DNA of 64,000 nt from Phytohabitans sp036906915. GTDB lineage: Bacteria; Actinomycetota; Actinomycetes; Mycobacteriales; Micromonosporaceae. The translations under genes were made by a program, and so were the position numbers. A model generated the notes under the pieces. The model saw nothing but the letters and a program-made list of their open reading frames with translations, made no database searches and had not been told where the DNA came from. The stretch is taken from positions 62,001-126,000 of the forward strand of contig NZ_JBAKHX010000002.1 in the NCBI RefSeq assembly GCF_036906915.1, given 5' to 3'. Every line of letters starts with the position of its first letter. Position 1 is the first letter of the stretch. This document shows positions 52,616 to 61,041 of the stretch, in pieces.

Positions 52616-53703
52616 CGCCTGATGAGGAGCTTCGGGTGGGCCGCCAGGTACGTGTCGGCGCGACCCGCCCGCAGCTCGGAGATGAACTTCCTGCCCTCCG
52701 CGGTCAGCTGCTCGCCGCGGTACGCGCTGCCCCTGCCGACGCCGCTGCCGGGCAGCCCGACGAGGGTCAGCGACTGCGGGCGCAGGCCACTGAGGGCGTA
52801 CGCGAAGTCGATGGGCTTCCGCCCGCGCCCGTCGAAGACGAGTGTGTCGCCGAGAGCGCGCAGCACACGGTCGACCTCGACGGGGTTCTTCGCCAGGTTG
52901 AGAGACCCAACCTTCGCCAGCACCGCCCGGACGAGCTGCTGGATGTGGCGCTGCCGGGTGTAGTCGCCGCCGGGCAGGTACCGCTGTCGCGAGTAGTCCA
53001 GCGCCTGCCAGCCGTTGAGGTGCCGGTTGCCCACGTCGTAGACCATCGGCGGGCCGCCGTTCGACAGGCCGCGGCCGTTCTTGTTTAGGTGGATCGAGGT
53101 GACCTTCTGGTCGACGTACATGTCAATGCCGCCCACCGCGTCGACCAGCTTGCGGAACCCGCGGAAGTTGAGCACCACACCGGCGTCGAAGCGCTTGATG
53201 CCGGTGTACCGGCTGACCGTCTGCGCGAGCAGCTGGAACCCTTGCGCAGCGCTCGGCTTGGCCTTGCCCCGCCGGCTGCCGTAGCTCATCGCGTGGGTGA
53301 GCTTCGTGCGGCCGCCGCGGTAGCCGGACTTGGGGAACGCCGGGACGTCGACCACCAGGTCGCGGGGCAGGGAGAAGAGGTATCCCTTCGTGAGCCCGCG
53401 CGGGATGTGCAGGATCGTCACGGCGTCCGCGTGCGGCTCCCAGCCGGGCACGCTCTCGCGGGTGTCGACGCCGACGATCAGCACGGTGAGCGGGCCGGTG
53501 ATGTCGGCGCCCGGCTCGGGTGTCGGGCTCGGTGTGGGGGAGGGGCTGGCGGACTCCGAAGGCGACGGTGATCCGAAGAGGTCGGCGGTCGGCACGTCGT
53601 ACCGGTCGCGAAGCGCGTAGCTGGCGGCGACCGTGCCACCGCCGAGCAGCACCACGGCCGCGAGCACCGCCGCGCCGATAAGGATCAGCCGACGTCGAGT
53701 CAT
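52612..53703 (-). CDS. LytR-CpsA-Psr (LCP) family cell-wall glycopolymer ligase
   Basis: A 363-residue membrane protein: TM near the N-terminus (LILIGAAVLAAVVLLGGG), a Ser/Pro-rich stalk (SPSPSESASPSPTPSPTP), then the LCP domain with LTVLIVGVDTRE, SLPRDLVVDVP (Arg and Asp for pyrophosphate/Mg), GYRGGRTKLTHAMSYG, VGGIDMYVDQ, and YSRQRY. LCP enzymes attach teichoic acids or arabinogalactan-type polymers to peptidoglycan. Which polymer is unknown. The start ATG lacks a good ribosome binding site. Confidence 0.93.
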
Positions 53704-53754
53704 AGAGTGGCATCGTGCCCGTTGGCGGTCTGGTGTGCTAGCTACCCGTGAGTA

Positions 53755-55449
53755 ATGATGAGCCCTATGCGGTATGACGTGGTCGTCATCGGGTCCGGAT
53801 TCGGTGGCAGCGTGGCCGCGTTGCGGCTGGCCGAGAAGGGATACTCGGTCGCCGTGCTGGAGGCGGGACGCCGGTTCGCCGACGACGAGTTTCCGGAGAC
53901 CTCCTGGCGCACCCGGCGCTTCCTGTGGGCGCCGAAGCTCGGCTGCTACGGCATCCAGCGGATCACAATGCTGCGATCGGCCAAGGGAGAGCCGGGCGCC
54001 GGGGTCCTGGTGCTCTCCGGGGCGGGCGTGGGCGGTGGTTCGCTCGTCTACGCCAACACGCTCTACGAGCCGCTGCCCGCGTTCTACGAAGACACCCAGT
54101 GGCGCGGCATCACCGACTGGCGCGCCGAGCTCGCCCCCTACTACGACCAGGCGAAAAGGATGCTGGGCGTCACGACGTACCCAAACCAGACGGCGGCGGA
54201 CCGCGCTATGCGCGCGGTGGCCGACCGGATGGGGGTCGGGCACACCTTCCACGCGACACCGGTCGGCGTGCACATCGGGCGTCCCGGCGAGCGCGCGGCG
54301 GATCCCTACTTCGGTGGGGCCGGGCCCGAGCGCACCGGCTGCCTGCACTGCGGCTCCTGCATGACCGGCTGCCGGCACGGCGCGAAGAACACGCTGGTCA
54401 AGAACTACCTGTGGCTGGCCGAGCGGATCGGCGTCGAGGTGCACCCGCTCACGACAGCGATCGCGGTCCGCCCCTCCGGCGGCGGCTACCGGATCGAGAC
54501 CGTGCGCACGGGCGCGTGGCTCCGTAAGAAGAGGCGGAGCTTCGAGGCCGACCAGGTGATCTTCGCAGCCGGTGCGCTCGGCACCCAACGGCTGCTGCAC
54601 GAGGCGCGGCAGTCCGGTGCCCTGCCTGACCTGTCGGCCCGGGTCGGCGCGCTCACGCGTACCAACTCGGAGGCGATCCTCGGCGCCGCGCTGCTGCGCC
54701 CGGACGCCAAGCGACGCGGGGTCGACTTCACCGAGGGCGTGGCGATCACCAGCTCGTTCCACCCCGACGAGCACACCCACATCGAGCCGGTCCGGTACGG
54801 GCGGGGCTCGAACGTGATGGGCTTCCTCCAGTCGGCGCTGGTCGACGGCGGGCCGCGCCGCCCGCTGCGCTGGCTCGCCACCATGGCCGCCCGGCCACTG
54901 ACCTACCTGCGGCTGCTCTCGGTGCGCGACTGGTCCCAGCGCACCGTGATCGCGCTGGTCATGCAGTCGCTCGACAACTCGCTCACCACCCACTACCGGC
55001 GCGGCAAGCTGCGCACGACGCAGGGACACGGCGCGCCCAACCCGGCCTGGATCCCGGCCGGCAACGACGCGGTGCGGCTGCTCGCCGACGAGATCGGCGG
55101 GGTGCCGGGCGGCGCGATCACCGAGGCGTTCAACGTGCCGTTGACCGCGCACATCCTCGGCGGTTCGGCGATCGGCGCCACCGCCGCAGAGGGCGTCGTC
55201 GACCCGTACCACCGGGTCTTCGGGTACCCGGGACTGCACGTGGTGGACGGCGCTGCCGTCACCGCGAACCTGGGGGTGAATCCCTCGCTGACCATCACCG
55301 CGCAGGCCGAGCGGGCGATGTCGTTCTGGCCCAACAAGGGCTCGCGGGATCCCCGGCCGCCGCAGGGCGAGCCGTACCGCCGGATCGCCCCCGTGGCACC
55401 CGTCGCACCGGCCGTGCCACGCGGCGCCCCCGCCGAACTGCGCCTGTAG
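53755..55449 (+). CDS. GMC-family FAD oxidoreductase, ChoD-like
   Basis: A ~564-residue flavoprotein. FAD site VVVIGSGFGGSVAALRLAEKG, GGGSLVYANTLYEP, a ferredoxin-like cysteine cluster CLHCGSCMTGC (~200), and the C-terminal GGSAIGATAAEGVVDPYHRV ... VNPSLTITAQAERAM. It matches the 'cholesterol oxidase' ChoD family of M. tuberculosis (Rv3409c), which also lies in the guaB-guaA neighbourhood; real cholesterol oxidase activity is doubtful for that group. Three in-frame ATGs compete as starts (53755, 53758, 53767). Confidence 0.88.
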   Translation: MMSPMRYDVVVIGSGFGGSVAALRLAEKGYSVAVLEAGRRFADDEFPETSWRTRRFLWAPKLGCYGIQRITMLRSAKGEPGAGVLVLSGAGVGGGSLVYANTLYEPLPAFYEDTQWRGITDWRAELAPYYDQAKRMLGVTTYPNQTAADRAMRAVADRMGVGHTFHATPVGVHIGRPGERAADPYFGGAGPERTGCLHCGSCMTGCRHGAKNTLVKNYLWLAERIGVEVHPLTTAIAVRPSGGGYRIETVRTGAWLRKKRRSFEADQVIFAAGALGTQRLLHEARQSGALPDLSARVGALTRTNSEAILGAALLRPDAKRRGVDFTEGVAITSSFHPDEHTHIEPVRYGRGSNVMGFLQSALVDGGPRRPLRWLATMAARPLTYLRLLSVRDWSQRTVIALVMQSLDNSLTTHYRRGKLRTTQGHGAPNPAWIPAGNDAVRLLADEIGGVPGGAITEAFNVPLTAHILGGSAIGATAAEGVVDPYHRVFGYPGLHVVDGAAVTANLGVNPSLTITAQAERAMSFWPNKGSRDPRPPQGEPYRRIAPVAPVAPAVPRGAPAELRL

Positions 55450-55460
55450 GCTGCACACAC

Positions 55461-57014
55461 ATGAGCACACCGCGCCCGGTACTGGTTGTTGATTTTGGCG
55501 CCCAGTACGCACAGCTGATCGCCCGCCGGGTGCGTGAGGCGAAGGTCTACTCCGAGATCGTCCCGCACTCGATGCCGATAGCCGAGATGCTGGCGAAGGA
55601 CCCCGCAGCGATCATCCTCTCCGGCGGTCCGGCGAGCGTGTACGCGCCGGGCGCGCCGCAGGTCGACGCCAAGCTCTTCGACGCGGGCGTGCCGGTCTTC
55701 GGCATCTGCTACGGCTTCCAGGCGATGGCGCGGGCGCTCGGCGGCACGGTGGCCCACACCGGCGACCGCGAGTACGGCGGCACGGTGCTCGCCGCGCGCC
55801 CCGAGGCCGGCGTGCTGCTGCGTGACCTGCCCGCCGAGCTGCCGGTGTGGATGAGCCACGGCGACTGCGTCACCGAGGCGCCGCCCGGGTTCGCGGTGAC
55901 CGCCGGCACGGCTGTCGTGCCGGTGGCCGCGTTCGAAGACGTCGCCGGCCGGCGTGCCGGCGTGCAGTTCCACCCCGAGGTGGCGCACACCGCGCACGGG
56001 CAGGAGATGCTGACTCGCTTCCTGTACGACATCGCCGGCATCGAGCCGACCTGGACGATGGGCAACATCATCGACGACCAGGTGGCCGCGATCCGCGAGC
56101 AGGTGGGCGACAAGGAGGTCATCTGCGCGCTCTCCGGCGGCGTCGACTCGGCGGTGGCCGCCGCGCTCGTCCACAAGGCGGTGGGCGACCAGCTGACCTG
56201 CGTTTTCGTCGACCATGGGCTGCTGCGCGCGGGTGAGGCCGAGCAGGTCGAGCAGGACTACGTCGCCGCGACGGGCATCAAGCTCAAGGTCGTCGACGCG
56301 GCCGACCGGTTCCTTGGCGCGCTCGCGGGCGTCACCGACCCCGAGGAAAAGCGCAAGATCATCGGGCGGGAGTTCATCAGGGTCTTCGAGGCCGCCGCCC
56401 GTGAGGTCGCCGCCGCCGGCGACGTCGAGTTTCTCGTACAGGGAACGCTGTATCCCGACGTCGTCGAGTCCGGCGGCGGCACCGGCACCGCCAACATCAA
56501 GTCTCACCACAACGTCGGCGGCCTGCCGGACGACCTTCGCTTCTCCCTGGTCGAGCCGCTGCGCACCCTCTTCAAGGACGAGGTACGCCAGCTCGGCCTT
56601 TCGCTGGGGCTGCCGGAGGCGATGGTGTGGCGGCACCCGTTCCCGGGGCCAGGCCTCGCCATCCGGATCATCGGTGCGGTCCGTCGCGACCGGCTGGAAC
56701 TGCTGCGCGCTGCCGACCTGATCGCTCGCGAAGAGCTGACCGCCGCGGGCCTCGACCGGTCGGTGTGGCAGTTCCCGGTGGTGCTGCTCGCCGACGTGCG
56801 GTCGGTGGGCGTGCAGGGCGACGGCCGCACCTACGGCCACCCGATCGTGCTCCGGCCGGTCTCCAGCGAAGACGCCATGACCGCCGACTGGTCGCGCCTG
56901 CCATACGACGTGATCGCGCGGATCTCGACCCGCATCACCAACGAGGTGCCCGAGGTCAACCGGGTGGTGCTCGACGTCACCAGCAAGCCGCCGGGCACCA
57001 TCGAGTGGGAATAG
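55461..57014 (+). CDS. guaA: GMP synthase (glutamine-hydrolysing) GuaA
   Basis: A 517-residue enzyme converting XMP to GMP. GATase domain with catalytic Cys in GICYGFQAMA (~85), and His/Glu in QFHPEVAHT; ATP-pyrophosphatase P-loop ALSGGVDSAVAAAL (~222); dimerisation domain ending NRVVLDVTSKPPGTIEWE. Standard length. It starts 11 bases after the ChoD-like gene, so the two may share a transcript. Confidence 0.97.
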   Translation: MSTPRPVLVVDFGAQYAQLIARRVREAKVYSEIVPHSMPIAEMLAKDPAAIILSGGPASVYAPGAPQVDAKLFDAGVPVFGICYGFQAMARALGGTVAHTGDREYGGTVLAARPEAGVLLRDLPAELPVWMSHGDCVTEAPPGFAVTAGTAVVPVAAFEDVAGRRAGVQFHPEVAHTAHGQEMLTRFLYDIAGIEPTWTMGNIIDDQVAAIREQVGDKEVICALSGGVDSAVAAALVHKAVGDQLTCVFVDHGLLRAGEAEQVEQDYVAATGIKLKVVDAADRFLGALAGVTDPEEKRKIIGREFIRVFEAAAREVAAAGDVEFLVQGTLYPDVVESGGGTGTANIKSHHNVGGLPDDLRFSLVEPLRTLFKDEVRQLGLSLGLPEAMVWRHPFPGPGLAIRIIGAVRRDRLELLRAADLIAREELTAAGLDRSVWQFPVVLLADVRSVGVQGDGRTYGHPIVLRPVSSEDAMTADWSRLPYDVIARISTRITNEVPEVNRVVLDVTSKPPGTIEWE

Positions 57015-57083
57015 ACCTGAACCGGAATCCGGGTCGAGCGCCGTCGTGTGCGACCACGGCTCCAACCGCGATCCAAAGGTGAG

Positions 57084-57320
57084 CTAGTTGGGAGACCCCG
57101 GCCACGCGGGGGCGTCGACCGCCTCTTCTGGCATCAGGAACCACATGATCGGGTACGCGATGACGGCCAGGCCCGCGGTGACGACTGCGGCGAAGGCGAA
57201 GAGCACGCGGACGAGCACCGGGTCGACGTTGAAGTAGCGGCCGAGACCGCTGCACACGCCTGCGATGATCCGGTCGGTGATCGGGCGTCGGAGTTCCTTG
57301 TACGGGGGCGTTGCGTTCAT
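57084..57320 (-). CDS. Small PspC-domain membrane protein
   Basis: A 78-residue single-domain PspC protein: KELRRPITDRIIAGVCSGLG, YFNVDPVLVRVLFAFAAV, a TM (VTAGLAVIAYPIMWFLM) and the typical EPEE-like end (PEEAVDAPAWPG). PspC proteins belong to envelope-stress responses, but here it stands alone with no pspA. It is convergent with guaA and diverges from the Nudix gene. Confidence 0.88.
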   Translation of the reverse strand: MNATPPYKELRRPITDRIIAGVCSGLGRYFNVDPVLVRVLFAFAAVVTAGLAVIAYPIMWFLMPEEAVDAPAWPGSPN

Positions 57321-57465
57321 GACTCAACGGTCCGCTTCCAAGGGCTTGACTGACCTCGGTGAGCGCCCGGATCCTTACCCTGAGCGCCCCCTGATGGGCG
57401 ACCATCTGTCAGGAATCTGACTGTGCTCGCAGACTTGTCATCTCATTCGGGAAGAATGCCCCCCT

Positions 57466-58410
57466 GTGACACCCGCCCTTGAACCACTTCGCCGGATCGC
57501 GGCGTACGCAGTCGTGACCAGCCCCGAGGGGCAGGTGCTGCTCGTCCGGGCATCACCCAAATCGGGCACACCGGGCGTGTGGTCGCTTCCCGGCGGGGCA
57601 GTGGATCACGGCGAAGACCCCAACCACACCGTCGTGCGCGAGACCGCCGCCGAGACCGGGCTCTCCGTGACGGTGGTGGGGCTGCGCGACGTGCTCGCCG
57701 ACATGCGGGCGCTGCCACACCGGGGCATCACGATCCACACCGACCGCCTGATCTACGAGGTGTCGGTGCGGGGCGGCACGCTCTGCGACCGCATCGGGCA
57801 GCCGACCGACCTGGCCCGCTGGCACACCCTCGAAACCGCCCAGGGACTGCCGCTTCGACCGTTCACCGCGGGCGCGCTCGGCCTGCCCGCCGGCCCGATC
57901 GACCTGCGGCCCGAAGAGGCGCCCGACTTCCCGTCGTTCTACGCGGTGCCCGGCCCTGACGGGCTGCATCGCGCCCAGCGCTTCGCGGCGTACGCGGTGG
58001 CCACCGACCCGGACGGCAGGATGCTGCTGACCCGGATCGCCGACGGCTACCCGGGCGCTGGCTGCTGGCACCTGCCCGGCGGCGGCACCGACTACGGCGA
58101 GCAGCCCGGCACCGCCCTGATCCGCGAACTGCTCGAAGAGACCGGGCAGAGCGGGCGGCTCGTCGAGCTGCTGGGCGTCGCGAGCCACCGCGACGCGGCG
58201 TCGCTCGGTCCCGAGGGGTACCCGATCGACTGGCACGGCGTCCGAGCCTTCTATCGCGTGGCGGTCGACGCGCCGCTGCCGCCGACGGTGGGCGACGTGG
58301 GCGGCTCGACGTCCGAGGCGCGGTGGTTCAGCCGCGGCGAGCTGACCGGGTTGCGGCAGCACGAGTTCACCGAGGTCACCGCCGAGGCCATGCGGGCTGT
58401 CGGTTTCTAG
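57466..58410 (+). CDS. Double-Nudix-domain hydrolase 1
   Basis: A 314-residue protein with two Nudix domains. Domain 1 (~8-140): box GGAVDHGEDPNHTVVRETAA-ETGL has Ala where the first Glu of the metal-binding EE pair should be, so it may be inactive. Domain 2 (~168-312): box GGGTDYGEQPGTALIREL-LEETGQ is canonical. Substrate unknown (nucleotide diphosphate derivatives are likely). GTG start. The next gene has the same layout and is only nine bases away, so the pair looks like a duplication. Confidence 0.87.
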   Translation: MTPALEPLRRIAAYAVVTSPEGQVLLVRASPKSGTPGVWSLPGGAVDHGEDPNHTVVRETAAETGLSVTVVGLRDVLADMRALPHRGITIHTDRLIYEVSVRGGTLCDRIGQPTDLARWHTLETAQGLPLRPFTAGALGLPAGPIDLRPEEAPDFPSFYAVPGPDGLHRAQRFAAYAVATDPDGRMLLTRIADGYPGAGCWHLPGGGTDYGEQPGTALIRELLEETGQSGRLVELLGVASHRDAASLGPEGYPIDWHGVRAFYRVAVDAPLPPTVGDVGGSTSEARWFSRGELTGLRQHEFTEVTAEAMRAVGF

Positions 58411-58419
58411 GCTTACTGG

Positions 58420-59343
58420 GTGAGGCAAAAGCGCAGGATCGCGGCGTACGGGGTCTGTTACGGCGAGGGTGACCGGGTCCTGCTGGCCCGCAGTTCGGAC
58501 CTGTCCGCGTTCCCGGGGATATGGCAGGTCCCCGGCGGCGGCATCGATCACGGCGAGCACCCGGCCGACGGCGTGGTCCGTGAGTTCGCCGAGGAGACCG
58601 GACTGGCGGTCGAGGTGGTCGGCGTGCGCGCGGCGGTGTCCGACGTGCTGGCGCTTCCCGGCGTGGGGATCGCCGAGCACACCGACCGGATCGTCTACGA
58701 CGTCCGCGTGACCGGGGGCAGCCTGCGCGACGAGCCGGACGGCACCACCGACCTGGCCGCCTGGATCACGCCGGACGAGATGCGGGCGCTCCCGCTCATG
58801 CCGTTCACCGCCGAGCTGTTCGGGCTGCCGGTCGACCCGCTGCCCGGAGCGACACACACCGCACCCGCACCGCCCGCGTCCCGGGTCACCCGCGGCCAGC
58901 GTTTCGCCGCGTACGGGCTGGCGACCGACCCGGCCGGCCGGATCCTGCTCACGCTGATCGCGCCGGGGTACCCGGGCGCCGACCGGTGGCATCTGCCCGG
59001 AGGCGGCACCGACTACGGCGAGCAGCCGGCGGCGGCCTTGCTGCGCGAGCTGGCAGAGGAGTCCGGGCAGGTGGGGCGGGTCACCGACCTGCTCGACGTG
59101 AGCCACCACCGCAACCCGGCGGCGCGCGGGCCCGAGGGGTACGCTATCGACTGGCACGCTGTGCGAGCCCTGTACCGCGTGGCCGTTGACGTGCCCACCG
59201 AACCCGTGGTGACCGAGGCGGCTGGCGGCTCGACCGCGCGGGCGGCCTGGTTCGATCCGGCAGAGGCGGCTCGGCTCGATCTGACCGATGTGGCGACTGC
59301 GGCGCTCGCGCGATTGATGAGCGATATTGATGCGGCCGGTTAG
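58420..59343 (+). CDS. Double-Nudix-domain hydrolase 2
   Basis: A 307-residue protein, paralogous to its upstream neighbour. Domain 1 (~5-130) has an intact box (GGGIDHGEHPADGVVREF-AEETGL); domain 2 (~150-305) also has one (GGGTDYGEQPAAALLREL-AEESGQ). The two proteins share HLPGGGTDYGEQP, PEGY-IDWH and AARG/SLGPEG segments in domain 2. Both genes are probably co-transcribed; pairing of four Nudix domains suggests a shared pathway or a heterodimer. Substrate unknown. Confidence 0.88.
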   Translation: MRQKRRIAAYGVCYGEGDRVLLARSSDLSAFPGIWQVPGGGIDHGEHPADGVVREFAEETGLAVEVVGVRAAVSDVLALPGVGIAEHTDRIVYDVRVTGGSLRDEPDGTTDLAAWITPDEMRALPLMPFTAELFGLPVDPLPGATHTAPAPPASRVTRGQRFAAYGLATDPAGRILLTLIAPGYPGADRWHLPGGGTDYGEQPAAALLRELAEESGQVGRVTDLLDVSHHRNPAARGPEGYAIDWHAVRALYRVAVDVPTEPVVTEAAGGSTARAAWFDPAEAARLDLTDVATAALARLMSDIDAAG

Positions 59344-59481
59344 ACTGGTGGGTCGAGAACGACTTGCGTAGTTATGTCCGCGGCTATCGCCAAGCCGGAC
59401 CGTGGTGTGCGATGGTGGAGGCCGCCTACGACCGGGCGGCCGCCGTGGCGGCGGACAGACCGAGCCGGTTATGGAGGACTA

Positions 59482-60432
59482 GTGCCGAGAGCCCCTTGGC
59501 GTCGGCGTCGTGCGACTGACAGCCCGCGCCCAGCCGGGCGCCGGTGGGCAGGCCGCCTACGGCGTAGTGGCACGTTCGCCCGGGATGTTCTGTTTGTCCA
59601 GGGGATCCGCCGGCGCCGCTCCGAGACCGGCAGCGGCACCACAGTCGTCGTGCCCGCTCACCCCGAGCTCGCCCCGCTGACCGACGACGAGATCGAGTCG
59701 CTTCTCACGCCAGCGGCGACAGACGAGCCCGCCCCCAGCCTGGCCATCCCACTGTTGCCCGGCGAGCACACCGCCGCCCGGCGCTTCAAGTTCGCCGTGG
59801 TCAACGCCTGCACGCTCGGCAGCCTGGCGCTCGGCCTACTGGCGATCATGCTGGCCATGCGCGGTGACGTGCGCGCCGGCGCGATCTGCCTGATCGCGTG
59901 CGTCGTCTTCGACGGCGCTGACGGCCTGCTCGCGCGCCGGTTCGGCGTCGCCAGCCCGTTCGGCGCTCAGATGGATTCGCTCGCCGACATGTGCTCGTTC
60001 GGCCTTGCCGCACCGGTCGTCGTGTACGCCTCACTAGCCGGCACGGTGCCCACCGCCGCGGCCGCCATGGCCTGCGTACTGGTGGCCGGCTGCGCCGCCA
60101 TCCGGCTGGCCCGCTTCAACGTGTCGCCCAAGGACGGGCGGTTCTTCTGCGGCGTACCGACGACCATGGCAGCCGCCGTGCTCGCCGTCGGTGTGCTGAT
60201 CGAGCTGCCGATGTCGGGTGCCGCGCAGCTCGTCGGCGTGGCGCTGCTGGCGTTCGCGATGGTGTCCAGCTTCCCGTACGCCAAGGTGGCCCGCCTCCTC
60301 AAGCTGCCGCCGTGGCTGTGGCTGCTGCCGGTGGTCGGCGTGCTGGTCGACCCGCGGTTGACGTTCGCCGTGGTCGTGGGCGGCTACCTGGTAAGCGGCC
60401 CAGTCCTCTGGCTCCGCCACCGCCGCCCATAG
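59482..60432 (+). CDS. pssA: CDP-diacylglycerol-serine O-phosphatidyltransferase PssA
   Basis: A ~316-residue integral membrane enzyme making phosphatidylserine. The CDP-alcohol phosphotransferase motif is DGADGLLARRFG ... GAQMDSLADM (D-G-x2-A-R-x8-G-x3-D-x3-D). Six or so TM helices follow an Arg-rich N-terminus of ~95 residues. I use the GTG with GGAGG four bases upstream; an ATG at 59374 would add 36 Arg/Trp-rich residues but has no ribosome binding site. Its product is the substrate of Psd, encoded convergently 0.6 kb away. Confidence 0.92.
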   Translation: MPRAPWRRRRATDSPRPAGRRWAGRLRRSGTFARDVLFVQGIRRRRSETGSGTTVVVPAHPELAPLTDDEIESLLTPAATDEPAPSLAIPLLPGEHTAARRFKFAVVNACTLGSLALGLLAIMLAMRGDVRAGAICLIACVVFDGADGLLARRFGVASPFGAQMDSLADMCSFGLAAPVVVYASLAGTVPTAAAAMACVLVAGCAAIRLARFNVSPKDGRFFCGVPTTMAAAVLAVGVLIELPMSGAAQLVGVALLAFAMVSSFPYAKVARLLKLPPWLWLLPVVGVLVDPRLTFAVVVGGYLVSGPVLWLRHRRP

Positions 60433-60471
60433 CCACCCACCCACCCACCCACCGCCCGTTCCCGCCCCGCC

Positions 60472-60515
60472 CCGGGCCGCTCTGCCCGCCGCTCCGGGCC
60501 GCTCTGCCCGCCGGC
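60472..60515. repeat. 22-bp tandem duplication
   Basis: Two near-identical 22-base units beginning CCGGGCCGCTCTGCCCGCC. Probably slippage-derived. Confidence 0.8.
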
Positions 60516-60520
60516 TCCTG

Positions 60521-60601
60521 CCGCCGATCAAGGGCGAACGCACGTGGTTTGATCTCCGATCCGCGTGCATTTGCCCTTGACCGATGAGACCTTCCTTGAT
60601 C
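60521..60601 (-). repeat. 85-bp palindromic intergenic element, copy B (inverted)
   Basis: Left arm 60526-60547 (begins GATCAAGGGCGAACGC), right arm 60561-60582, loop 13 bases; the lead sequence lies on its right side, so it is the reverse complement of copies A and C. It is about 90 bases downstream of the pssA stop. Confidence 0.9.
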
Positions 60602-60786
60602 GCGGTCCGGACCCCTCGGCCTGGACCCGCCGGTCTGGACCCGCAGGCCCGCGGCCGCAGGCGCAGGCCGGCGCTCGCGCCTTTCTGGGCGCGGCGCTTG
60701 ATCATTACAAGCTCGGGGAAGCTGTTGCATCGTGGCCTCGCGGAGGCCGCAAGTCCGGGGAAGTTGCAGCGCCTGGCTGGGGCAAC

Positions 60787-60833
60787 CGCGACCGTGTCGA
60801 CTGGCTGCCCTGGCGGAGGCCAGTACGGTCGCG
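60787..60833. other. Two-tier hairpin in the B-C spacer
   Basis: Outer CGCGACCGT / ACGGTCGCG and inner ACTGGC / GCCAGT, with a one-sided GTCG bulge and a 13-base loop. Could be part of a small RNA or of the mobile-element core. Confidence 0.5.
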
Positions 60834-60946
60834 GCGCAGTCGCACGGAAGCAGGAGCACGACTACGGCGGCGCGCGACGCCGCGAGCGCCGCTGCCGGAG
60901 GCAGCGGGCCGGCGCGCCCGCCAGCCAGTTGGATCGCCGCCGCGTC

Positions 60947-61031
60947 GATCAAGGAGATCCGCATCGATCAAGGGCAAACGCACGTGGAAAAGAGATCAAA
61001 CCACGTGCATTTGCCCTTGATCGGCGGAAAG
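60947..61031 (+). repeat. 85-bp palindromic intergenic element, copy C
   Basis: Lead GATCAAGGAGATCCGCAT, then arms 60966-60987 and 61001-61022 with one mismatch in 22 pairs and a 13-base loop (AAAAGAGATCAAA). It ends about 10 bases before the psd stop codon, in the same orientation relative to psd as copy A has to the ROK gene. Confidence 0.92.
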
Positions 61032-61041
61032 GGAGCGGGCG

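Larger units (their letters stand above)
60433..61041. other. Repeat-rich non-coding region between pssA and psd
   Basis: 609 bases without a credible gene. Contents in order: a short CCCA tract just after pssA; a 22-bp tandem duplication; palindromic element copy B (inverted); a 345-base spacer with strong hairpins (60734-60748 and 60787-60833); palindromic element copy C. Open frames in several registers here lack ribosome binding sites and conserved features. Confidence 0.85.
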
